Assembly: GCF_900130125.1 (NCBI RefSeq)
Contig: NZ_FQXY01000011.1
Location: 930,001 to 994,000 of the forward strand
DNA from: Bacteroides congonensis
GTDB lineage: Bacteria; Bacteroidota; Bacteroidia; Bacteroidales; Bacteroidaceae
Direction: 5' to 3'
DNA: 64,000 nucleotides
Both the position numbers and the translations under genes were made by a program. Positions 34,328-42,289 of the stretch are shown piece after piece (within the stretch, counting starts at the first letter, position 1; the number at the start of each line of letters is the position of its first letter). Under the pieces are notes generated by a model. That model made no database searches. It was not told the DNA's origin and was given only the letters and a program-made list of their open reading frames with translations.

Positions 34328-34735
34328 ATGGCACTTACGCAAGACCTTCCTATATCAAATTCGATGTATAAGCTTTTGAATCATATCATTGATGCCCGGC
34401 AGCAATTTCCGAAGGCTTTTCGTTATGAATTTGGTACGGAGTTGATGATGCTTGCCGTTCATTGTTGCGAATATATTCGCTATGCGAACACAGATATGAA
34501 CCTTGAGCACCGTGCGGACTATCTGATGAAGTTTTTGTGTGAGTTCGATGCATTGAAATTACTGCTAAGGGTGTGTGAAGAACGACATTTGACTAGCCTG
34601 ACTCAAACTGCTGAAATCTGTCTGCTGGCAGACAGTATCGGTAAGCAAAGTACTGGTTGGTACAAAAAAACGGTTGCAGATCTCCAACGGCAAAAAGCTA
34701 ATGGAACGCAGCAAGTCGCAAAGCCGGAGCTGTAA
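34328..34735 (+). CDS. avd: Accessory variability determinant (Avd)
   Basis: A 135-residue protein of the Avd type: all helical, with the expected four-helix bundle size and basic faces. It lies between the VR-containing gene and the template/RT as in the Bordetella phage DGR. Avd forms a pentamer that binds RT and the template RNA, allowing adenine-mutagenic cDNA synthesis. The Avd call rests on length, helix pattern and context. It starts about 40 bp after its own promoter. Confidence 0.8.
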   Translation: MALTQDLPISNSMYKLLNHIIDARQQFPKAFRYEFGTELMMLAVHCCEYIRYANTDMNLEHRADYLMKFLCEFDALKLLLRVCEERHLTSLTQTAEICLLADSIGKQSTGWYKKTVADLQRQKANGTQQVAKPEL

Positions 34736-34749
34736 TCTTTACGGAGATT

Positions 34750-36171
34750 ATGGGTGAGCAATTAGAATTATTTATTGGGCATCCCCCCGGTGATGAGTCG
34801 GGAAAGACTAAGATAGTGGATGCAACGGCTTCTTCCAGTTGGAACGTTAACTTCAACACAGGCAACGTCAACACGAACAACCGCCAGAACGCGAACCGGG
34901 TTCGTCCCCTCGCCGCAACAGGTAATATAATCTATGACATACTTCTTAGCAGTATTTTCGAAGCATCCGAAGATTGTGTAAGGCAAAAGAGAACGAGTAC
35001 AGATTGTGTCGAGTTCTATAATGATTATCAGTCTGCATTGGTGCGGCTATGGTATTCTATTATTTACGGTGAATATGTACCGGACTTTTCAAAAGTATTC
35101 ATACGGACTTACCCGGTATATCGGGAGGTTTTTGCCGCCGCTTTCATTGATCGCGTTGTCCATCACTGGATTGCTCTTCGTATCGAGCCAATCTTAGAGG
35201 AACGCTTCCGGGAACAAGGAAACGTCTCCAAGAACTGCCGGAAAGGTGAGGGATGTCTGTCTGCCGTGCACTATCTGAATAACATGATAGTCGAGGTCAG
35301 TGAGAATTATACTGCTGATGCATCTATTTTCAAAGATGACCTGTTCAGTTTCTTCATGTCTATCTCAAAATCGTTGGTATGGGAAATGGTGAACATATTC
35401 GTAAGGGACAATTATAAAGGCGATGATATTGAATGTTTGCTTTATCTTTTAGCCGTTACTATCTTTCATTGTCCACAAAATAAGTGTATCAGACGTTCTC
35501 CCGTCTCCATGTGGGACAAACTTCCCAGTAATAAAAGCCTGTTTCATAATGACCCTGACAGGGGAGTGGCTATCGGGAACTTGCCGTCGCAACTCATAGC
35601 TAACTTCTTGGCGTCTGTTTTCGATTATTATGTAATGGTGATATTAGGATTCAGGCATTATGTACGCTTTGTTGATGACTTTTGTATCGTGGTGAAATCT
35701 CCGGAAGAAATATTGTCCAAAGTCCATCTTCTTGATGGCTTCCTGAAAGAACAACTCCTTTTACAGTTGCATCCACGCAAACTGTATCTTCAGCATTATA
35801 AAAAAGGAGTCCTGTTTGTTGGGGCGTTCATTTTGCCGGGTAGAATTTATGTATCTAACAGGGTGGTTGGTAACACATATAATGCTGTCAGGAAATTTAA
35901 TAAAATAGCTGAAAATGGATTTGCAGAAGCGTATGTTGAGAAGTTTGTGAGTACAATGAACTCTTATTATGGTCTGATGAAACACTTTGCAACGTACAAT
36001 ATCCGCCGTAAAATTGCAGCGATGTTACTTCCTGAATGGTGGGAGTATGTTTATATCGAAGGACATTTTGAAAAGTTTGTATTGAAGAATAAATATAACC
36101 ATAGAAAACAACTAATTAAATATATAAAAAAACATGGATCAAAAAAATATCTTACCGCGTGGGATTGCTAA
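34750..36171 (+). CDS. DGR reverse transcriptase, with TR inside its 5' end
   Basis: A 473-residue retron/group-II-like RT of the DGR class. Visible motifs are FAAAFIDRVVHHW, DLFSFFMSISKS (motif A), the DGR-type AIGNLPSQLIANF (motif 4), and YVRFVDDF (motif 5, catalytic aspartates). The in-frame ATG at 34750 has a ribosome site (GGAG, 5 bases upstream). No other ATG occurs before about residue 190, so the template repeat (34838-34918) is translated as residues 30-57 of the RT. It makes mutagenised cDNA of the template that replaces VR. It overlaps the next gene by 38 bp. Confidence 0.92.
   Translation: MGEQLELFIGHPPGDESGKTKIVDATASSSWNVNFNTGNVNTNNRQNANRVRPLAATGNIIYDILLSSIFEASEDCVRQKRTSTDCVEFYNDYQSALVRLWYSIIYGEYVPDFSKVFIRTYPVYREVFAAAFIDRVVHHWIALRIEPILEERFREQGNVSKNCRKGEGCLSAVHYLNNMIVEVSENYTADASIFKDDLFSFFMSISKSLVWEMVNIFVRDNYKGDDIECLLYLLAVTIFHCPQNKCIRRSPVSMWDKLPSNKSLFHNDPDRGVAIGNLPSQLIANFLASVFDYYVMVILGFRHYVRFVDDFCIVVKSPEEILSKVHLLDGFLKEQLLLQLHPRKLYLQHYKKGVLFVGAFILPGRIYVSNRVVGNTYNAVRKFNKIAENGFAEAYVEKFVSTMNSYYGLMKHFATYNIRRKIAAMLLPEWWEYVYIEGHFEKFVLKNKYNHRKQLIKYIKKHGSKKYLTAWDC
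34838..34918 (+). repeat. Template repeat (TR) of the DGR
   Basis: The invariant template copy contains nine AAC codons in the reading frame, the codon that gives the widest amino acid set by adenine mutagenesis. It lies inside the RT ORF, in the same frame as VR in the target protein. Identity with VR begins near 34836 and stops after 34918. Confidence 0.92.
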
Positions 36172-36412
36172 GCCGATAGAGCAGCAATCGAACGGAACCT
36201 GGATTGTTCGCCATCATTTCCGGGTGGTTGGTACAAGTGAGAATGGTGAAGAACTGGTAACTTTTGCCAGTTCGGAATATCCGGAGAAACCGACAATACA
36301 ACAGATTCAAAGAAGTATTGACCGCTATCGGGTTTGTCTAACAATGTATGGAGATACAATTTCTGATGAGATTGAAAAGATTGACCTTTCCATCTATATG
36401 TTTACGGATTAA
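36134..36412 (+). CDS. Hypothetical protein downstream of RT
   Basis: A 92-residue protein overlapping the RT end by 38 bp. Beta strands precede a helical C-terminus. No family is recognised. It may be a further small virion or DGR-linked gene, but nothing shows it. Confidence 0.45.
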   Translation: MDQKNILPRGIAKPIEQQSNGTWIVRHHFRVVGTSENGEELVTFASSEYPEKPTIQQIQRSIDRYRVCLTMYGDTISDEIEKIDLSIYMFTD

Positions 36413-36440
36413 TCTGTCTTTTTACCTCTCTATATAGCTT

Positions 36441-36469
36441 CATACCTTTGAATAAAAAACAAAGGTATG
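36441..36469 (+). promoter_or_regulatory. Holin promoter inside a start-codon hairpin
   Basis: CATACCTTTG (36441-36450) and CAAAGGTATG (36460-36469) are perfect 10-bp inverted repeats. The left arm contains the -7 box TACCTTTG (36443-36450), and the right arm ends in the holin ATG (36467-36469). Read-through RNA from upstream would hide the start codon in the hairpin, whereas RNA from this promoter lacks the left arm. Confidence 0.6.
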
Positions 36470-36913
36470 AAGAATCTTAAATTAGTGTGCATTATTGCAC
36501 TTCCTCTCAATGGCATCCTGAATGTCGATTTTTTCCGGACATACGTCTTTGATGATTGGGAATTTGTAAAGTGGCTTGCCGTCCTGATGGCGGTCGACAC
36601 AGCACTCGGCGTTCTCAAACATTGGTTCACTAGGGATATATCTAGCAAAGGTTATGGCATGGTTGGTAAAAAACTGATTGTGTATTCCGCTGTTATGGTC
36701 CTGGCTCATGTTCTTTCCTGTTTTACCGTGCATAACCAACCGGTAACTACATTACAGTGGTTTGGCTCATTTGGCTGTACTATCCTCATGGTACGTGAAG
36801 GATTGTCTATTGCCGAGAATATTGAAGCTATCCTACCGGGATTTCTTCCTAAATCAGTTGTAGAGCGTTTGAAAGATTTTGCTTCAGGGAAAGGGGGAAA
36901 CGATGAAGATTAA
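36467..36913 (+). CDS. Holin-family protein
   Basis: A 148-residue membrane protein with about three to four hydrophobic helices (residues 1-20, 30-47, 70-90, 98-115) and a charged C-terminus (KDFASGKGGNDED). It resembles the phage_holin_4_1/toxin-secretion holin family. It should permeabilise the inner membrane at the time of lysis. It is the first gene of the lysis cassette, and the next gene starts inside its end (36903). Confidence 0.75.
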   Translation: MKNLKLVCIIALPLNGILNVDFFRTYVFDDWEFVKWLAVLMAVDTALGVLKHWFTRDISSKGYGMVGKKLIVYSAVMVLAHVLSCFTVHNQPVTTLQWFGSFGCTILMVREGLSIAENIEAILPGFLPKSVVERLKDFASGKGGNDED

Positions 36914-37142
36914 ACAATTCCTTCAAAGATACGAAGATAAGATTCTTCATGCTGGAGTAAACATTCTCATTATGCAAATGGGGCTGTGCCCTTGGTTTAT
37001 CTGTCTGTTTATTGCCGTGTTCTTCTCTGTTGGCAAAGAATTTTCTGACAAGTATTTCAAACATACATTTTTCGATTGCAAAGACTTGCTAGCCGATGCA
37101 GTCGGAATTATCATAGGTTTAATCATTCGTTTAATTTTTTAG
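36903..37142 (+). CDS. Small membrane protein of the lysis cassette
   Basis: A 79-residue protein with two predicted membrane helices (about 20-37 and 60-79). The pattern GKEFSDKYFKHTFFDCKDLLADAVGIIIG resembles DUF2279/YfiM-type membrane proteins. It overlaps the holin gene by 11 bp and stops 3 bp before the endolysin, so it may be a second holin or antiholin. Confidence 0.6.
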   Translation: MKIKQFLQRYEDKILHAGVNILIMQMGLCPWFICLFIAVFFSVGKEFSDKYFKHTFFDCKDLLADAVGIIIGLIIRLIF

Positions 37143-37145
37143 AGT

Positions 37146-37682
37146 ATGGCAGACATTAAAGTTTTAGTACCCTTCATCCTATCATGGGAAGGGGGATTCG
37201 TCAATGATCCGGACGATAAAGGTGGAGCGACAAACAAAGGTGTTACTATCGCAACCTGGAAGAAGGTAGGATACGACAAGGACGGGGACGGAGACATCGA
37301 CGTCGACGACCTGAGACTATTATCTCCGGCAGATATGGAGAAATGTGTCTTGAAACCACACTATTGGGATCGCTGTAAGGCTGATAACATTCAAAGCCAG
37401 GATATCGCCAATATCCTGGTAGATTGGGTTTGGGCTAGTGGAGCCTGGGGAATCAAATACACCCAGGAAATTTTGGGTATCAATGCGGACGGGATAGTAG
37501 GACCGAAAACAATTGCTGCTATTAATGCAGCTAATCCGGAAGAACTATTCCGTAAAATATGGAATCGTAGAGAACAACATTTTCGTGCTTGCGCATCCAA
37601 GCCGGGGCAAGCCAAGTTTCTGAAGGGATGGTTGCGGAGATTGGACGGTATTCGATACGGGAAACTAATTCTGAATGTATGA
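37146..37682 (+). CDS. Endolysin (GH108 muramidase)
   Basis: A 178-residue GH108-type N-acetylmuramidase. The catalytic glutamate is Glu15 in SWEGGFVNDPDDKGGATNKG. A peptidoglycan-binding-like segment (GINADGIVGPKTIAAIN) lies at about 118-135. A perfect EF-hand-type loop, DKDGDGDIDVDD (residues 44-55), is inserted after the active site and probably binds calcium. No signal peptide is present, so it depends on the holin. The next gene starts inside its stop codon (ATGA). Confidence 0.88.
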   Translation: MADIKVLVPFILSWEGGFVNDPDDKGGATNKGVTIATWKKVGYDKDGDGDIDVDDLRLLSPADMEKCVLKPHYWDRCKADNIQSQDIANILVDWVWASGAWGIKYTQEILGINADGIVGPKTIAAINAANPEELFRKIWNRREQHFRACASKPGQAKFLKGWLRRLDGIRYGKLILNV

Positions 37683-38155
37683 GAGCCTTATTAGTCACAG
37701 TTATATTAGTCTTGATGTCATCATGCCGGACATCAAGGCTAAGTTCATCAGTCTTGAATGAACGCGATAGTGTTTATATTGAGATTGAAAAATTGGTTCC
37801 GGTGGAAATTCCGGCAGACAGTGCGGCAATCCGCGCTTTACTTGAATGTGATAAGAATGGCAAAGTCGTATTGAAGTGGCTTGATGTGGCCAACTCAAAA
37901 AATGTGCAGCTTCAATTTCTGTTGGATAGCCTGGGAAATCTGAGGACTAATTTTAAAGTGCCGCCGGATACTGTGTATCTTCCATCGAAAGAGACGTCTC
38001 TGTCTACTAACAAAAAAAGAGTGGAAACTATAACAGTAGAAGTCGAAAGGAAATTAACTAAATGGCAACGGTTCTGTATCCGGTTTACTACCATCATACT
38101 AATCATTGCCGGAATATCATTGATTTTGTTCGTTCGTAGAAAATTCAAAATATAA
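37679..38155 (+). CDS. Candidate unimolecular spanin
   Basis: A 158-residue protein. It begins with a lipoprotein signal (MRALLVTVILVLMSSC; lipobox Cys16) and ends in a single membrane helix (FTTIILIIAGISLILFV) followed by basic residues. A charged, probably coiled, periplasmic region connects them. Lipid anchor at one end and membrane anchor at the other are the features of u-spanins such as T1 gp11, which fuse outer and inner membranes in the last step of lysis. It overlaps the endolysin stop and shares one base with the tape measure start. The ORF is open from 37589, but the lipobox start is preferred. Confidence 0.7.
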   Translation: MRALLVTVILVLMSSCRTSRLSSSVLNERDSVYIEIEKLVPVEIPADSAAIRALLECDKNGKVVLKWLDVANSKNVQLQFLLDSLGNLRTNFKVPPDTVYLPSKETSLSTNKKRVETITVEVERKLTKWQRFCIRFTTIILIIAGISLILFVRRKFKI

Positions 38156-41100
38156 TGGAAATCAGACAGAGGGCAACCGTAGAAGTTCAGGTAAACGGTG
38201 AAGATGCTAAAAAAGAGTTGCAGTCCCTTGAGAGTTATGCAAACAATCTCAAAGGACGATTGGCTGAAGCATACAAATCAGGAGATACAAAAAAAATAAA
38301 ACAGCTAGAAAAAGAGTTGCGTGAAACAAATGCGCAACTCAAAGTCATGCGTACCAATGCTAAAAACATTGATGTCGCCATGAATAATATTGGGTTGGCC
38401 ACTCCAAAAGAATTGCGTAACCTGATAAAAGACATTAATGCTAAACTTTCTTCCGGTCATGTTAAACGCGGATCGGCCGAATGGAGGAAGTACCAGGAAC
38501 AACTGAAATTGGTAAATGCTGAAATAAGGAAAGTCAACGGTGAAATAAAGGAGACACAAGGATGGCTCACACGGTTTAATAACGGATTTTCAAAGTGGGG
38601 TGGCTTGCTCGCTTCTACGGCTGCCGCGATTACAGGTGTTTCGATGGCTCTCTCTGTATTACGTAAGAATCGTGACGAAAAAGAATCTTCAGCCGCGAAT
38701 TTGAAAGCGTTAACCGGTCTCGATGATAATTCTATTCAATGGCTGAAAAGGCAGGCTGAAATCCTGTCTACAGCTATGGATAAATCTAAGTTACGAGTAA
38801 CTCAATCCAGTAAGGAGATTCTGGAAGCCTATATGTTAGTTGGTTCGGCAAAACCGGACTTACTAACCAATAAAGAAGCTTTGAACGCCGTAACGATTGA
38901 GGCGATGCGCCTTGCTTCTGCTGCAAAAATGGATTTGAAAGACGCAGTGGAAGCTATTACCGTATCTTTGAATCAATATAGTGCAGGAGCTGACCAGGCA
39001 GGTCGGTTCACGAATGTGTTGGCGGCAGGTTCTCAAAAAGGTTCCGCGGGTGTTGTTAGTCAGGCGGCTGCCATTGTTAAAGCAGGTGTTTCGGCATCCG
39101 GAGCAAAGGTTCAATTTGAAGAGCTGGTCGGAACCATTGAGATGTTAGGTGAAAAAGGTATAAAAGATGAAGTGGCCGGAACTGGACTCAAGAAATTCTT
39201 TTTGGTTCTTCAAACTGGGGCAAAAGAAACCAATCCGGCTATCGTAGGACTTGATAAGGCATTGGAGAACTTGCAGAAAAAGCGTATGAGTGCCAAGGCA
39301 ATCAAAGATATATTTGGGGAAGAGGGGTACAATGTAGCCAAAATCTTAATTGATAATACCGCAAAAGTAAAAGAATATACAAAAGCGGTTACAGGAACGA
39401 ATGTTGCAATGATACAAGCTGCCATCAATTCTGATACCAACGAGGCAAAAATGGCTCAATACAAAAATCAGATAAAGGAAGCTGGAATTCAGTTAATGGA
39501 AAAATTGAACCCGTCATTATCCGCATTAACAGGATGGACGACCAAGCTAATTAAGGCTGCTCCGGCGTTGATTGACTGGACACAGCAATATGGGCGTACT
39601 ATCGTTTATGCGGGTACTGTTTTGACTGCTTATATTGTGGCAAAGAAACTCCATTGGTTTTGGCTTAATAAGGTCAAAACAGAAACCGGACAATATATCC
39701 TGGTACAGAAGTTAAAGCAATTTTGGGATAAAGCGGTTACAGCTTCCACCTGGTTATATATAGCGGCTACATCTGTTTTGACCGGTAGGGTGAAACAGGC
39801 ACGATTGGCAATGCAGGCTTTCTTCTTAGTGACAAAATTCCATCCGTTAGGACTTCTTTTAACTGTAATAACAGCCGTAGCCGGAGGCATTTATTTACTT
39901 GCTACCAGGACAAAAAAAGCTAAAACACTAACAGAAGAATTTTTCTCTGCCATTAGTGAAGAAAGGAACGAATTGAATAAGATTTATAATCAGCTTTTAA
40001 AAACAAATGAGAAAACGGCGGAAAGGACTAGGCTAATTAATGAATTTAACTCCGGATTCGGTAAGTATCTTACAAATTTGCTTGATGAGAAAAGTACTGT
40101 TGACGATATAAAAAAGGCATATAAAGAGGCAACGGCAGCCATGAATGATCATTATGCCCGTGAGTTATTAGCGAGTAAACAAAGTGAAATAGTAAAAGAG
40201 AGTCTGGACGAACAATCGAAAGCTCTTAAAAAATCTGTTGATATTGCCATTAATGCAACAAAGGACCAAAAAGCTAGGTTGTCGGAATTGATTAATGACG
40301 TAACGAATCAGGTAATAACTGATAATCCGGACTATGGAGTCGGGAATGTGAAACAGAAAATATATGAGCAAATTAATCGGGAGTTTGGCTCAGGTGCAGC
40401 TTATGACCTATTTGGAGGTTCACAAGGATGGGAAGATTTCTCAAAAGAGATTTCTCCATTTATAAAAGCGGCTGATAAGACAATAAACAAGGTCGCCAAA
40501 TTAAAAGATGAGTTGGCTCCGTTTATTAAAAACCTATCTAGTTCTCCAGTCGAAAATAGTAATGACGGGAATGATGATGGTACCCCCCCAAGTGATGATC
40601 TTACTGATAAGGAAAAACAGAAGATATTGAAAGAGAATCTCAAAAACGTGGAAGCGGCTGCCGCTAAGGAAGAAGCAATTATAAAAGCGAAGTATGCCAA
40701 AGGAGATATGGCGTACCGGGAGTACTGCAAGGCTATAAATGAAAATGATATAAAGGAGCTTGATAATAAGATGGCACTTTATGCCGAAGACAGTAATGAA
40801 TATAATCAGTTGTTATCAAAGAAGCAGGATTTATTAAAGAAGGGGCTTGACCAGGAGACTAGATTCACCATTGATGAAATAGAAGCTCGTGCCAAAGAAG
40901 AAGAGATAGCCCTTGTTTCTGACTATCATAATCGTAAAATAACGAAATACGCACTAGAAGAAGGACTGTTTCAGGTAGATATTGAAGCATTACAGAAAAA
41001 GCAGTCTCTGTATGCAAAAGATTCAAAAGAATGGCAGGATTATGAAAAACAGATAATAGATCGTGAAAATAGGGAGAAGCTCCGAAAACAGGAAGAATTT

Positions 41101-42288
41101 CAGAGGCTTCTATCATCCATACGCGGTGAGTATTCCAAAAAGGACATAAACCAATTAATGCAAGAAGAATTGGATGGAATTGATTATCTTCATAAAAATG
41201 GTCTACTCAAGGAAGAAGAATACCAAAAGTTAATTAGGGCTATCAAAAGGAAGTATCTGAAAGAGAAAATAGATCAAACAAATAATCCAACACCGGGTGA
41301 AGACCCTACAAAGGAAGGTTTGGGCGGTGATTTCAAAAGGTTGAAAGAGGAACATGCTTTGATTAATGATGCAGAAAAACAAGGGGTGATAACTCATAAA
41401 GAGGCTCTACAACAGAAGGCGGAAGCAAATGCGGAATATCTTGAAAAATTAAAAGAAAAAGTAGAAGCTGTTTATTCATCCATTAGTACAATTGTTACAG
41501 CCTATTCTAATTATTCAAATGCCTGTCAAGATTTGGAAGTAGCCAAGATAGAGAAGAAGTATGATGATGAAATTAAGGCTGCCGGAAACAATACCAAAAA
41601 GACAAAGAAGCTGGAAGAGGAAAAGGAAAAGGAAATTGCCAAGGTCAAAACTAAATATAATAATAGAGCAATGAAGATTGAGATTGCTCAAGCTTTTGCA
41701 AGCATGGCAATGTCAGCAATCAACGCTTATTCTTCAGCGGTTAAAGTTCCTCTTATTGGTTATATTCTTGCACCAATTGCGGCTGCTTCCGCCATCGCTG
41801 CGGGTATGATGAATATTGCCGCAATTAAGAAACAACACCAGGCTCAGGAACTAGGGTATTACTCCGGCGGTTTTACTCCCCAAAATAGTGATTCAAAAAA
41901 AGAAGTGGGAATTGTACATGCCAATGAGTTTATAGCTAATCACAAGGCGGTTAACAATCCGGCACTAAGTCCTGTACTTCAGTTGATTGATTCCGCACAG
42001 AAAAATAATACTGTTGGTTCACTAACCGCAGAAGATGTTTCAACGGCTTTAGGCAAAGGCAAGGCTTATTCTGTTTCTTCATCGAATACATCTGTTACCG
42101 GGGATGAAAGGACAGAATTGGTCTTGGGATTAATTTCAAATTCAATGAATAGAGCATCTGAAGTCATAGAAGGACTAGCCGCCCGCTTAGATGAAGGAAT
42201 TGAATCCTATGTGACCATTGATGGAGAACGGGGATTCGAGAGACAGTACAGTCATTATAAAAAACTAAAAGCTAATAAGTCTAGGTAA
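38155..42288 (+). CDS. Tape measure protein
   Basis: A 1377-residue protein. N-terminal coiled coils (1-160) and a conserved phage tail tape-measure region (about 150-450) come first. Hydrophobic helices lie at about 480-500, 540-580 and 1180-1230, with long charged helices between. It sets tail length and helps DNA ejection; the length predicts a tail of roughly 200 nm by the usual 1.5 Å per residue rule. It lies behind the lysis cassette, not before the tail fibre as in most siphophages. It ends 1 bp before the next gene. Confidence 0.85.
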   Translation: MEIRQRATVEVQVNGEDAKKELQSLESYANNLKGRLAEAYKSGDTKKIKQLEKELRETNAQLKVMRTNAKNIDVAMNNIGLATPKELRNLIKDINAKLSSGHVKRGSAEWRKYQEQLKLVNAEIRKVNGEIKETQGWLTRFNNGFSKWGGLLASTAAAITGVSMALSVLRKNRDEKESSAANLKALTGLDDNSIQWLKRQAEILSTAMDKSKLRVTQSSKEILEAYMLVGSAKPDLLTNKEALNAVTIEAMRLASAAKMDLKDAVEAITVSLNQYSAGADQAGRFTNVLAAGSQKGSAGVVSQAAAIVKAGVSASGAKVQFEELVGTIEMLGEKGIKDEVAGTGLKKFFLVLQTGAKETNPAIVGLDKALENLQKKRMSAKAIKDIFGEEGYNVAKILIDNTAKVKEYTKAVTGTNVAMIQAAINSDTNEAKMAQYKNQIKEAGIQLMEKLNPSLSALTGWTTKLIKAAPALIDWTQQYGRTIVYAGTVLTAYIVAKKLHWFWLNKVKTETGQYILVQKLKQFWDKAVTASTWLYIAATSVLTGRVKQARLAMQAFFLVTKFHPLGLLLTVITAVAGGIYLLATRTKKAKTLTEEFFSAISEERNELNKIYNQLLKTNEKTAERTRLINEFNSGFGKYLTNLLDEKSTVDDIKKAYKEATAAMNDHYARELLASKQSEIVKESLDEQSKALKKSVDIAINATKDQKARLSELINDVTNQVITDNPDYGVGNVKQKIYEQINREFGSGAAYDLFGGSQGWEDFSKEISPFIKAADKTINKVAKLKDELAPFIKNLSSSPVENSNDGNDDGTPPSDDLTDKEKQKILKENLKNVEAAAAKEEAIIKAKYAKGDMAYREYCKAINENDIKELDNKMALYAEDSNEYNQLLSKKQDLLKKGLDQETRFTIDEIEARAKEEEIALVSDYHNRKITKYALEEGLFQVDIEALQKKQSLYAKDSKEWQDYEKQIIDRENREKLRKQEEFQRLLSSIRGEYSKKDINQLMQEELDGIDYLHKNGLLKEEEYQKLIRAIKRKYLKEKIDQTNNPTPGEDPTKEGLGGDFKRLKEEHALINDAEKQGVITHKEALQQKAEANAEYLEKLKEKVEAVYSSISTIVTAYSNYSNACQDLEVAKIEKKYDDEIKAAGNNTKKTKKLEEEKEKEIAKVKTKYNNRAMKIEIAQAFASMAMSAINAYSSAVKVPLIGYILAPIAAASAIAAGMMNIAAIKKQHQAQELGYYSGGFTPQNSDSKKEVGIVHANEFIANHKAVNNPALSPVLQLIDSAQKNNTVGSLTAEDVSTALGKGKAYSVSSSNTSVTGDERTELVLGLISNSMNRASEVIEGLAARLDEGIESYVTIDGERGFERQYSHYKKLKANKSR

Positions 42289-42289
42289 T

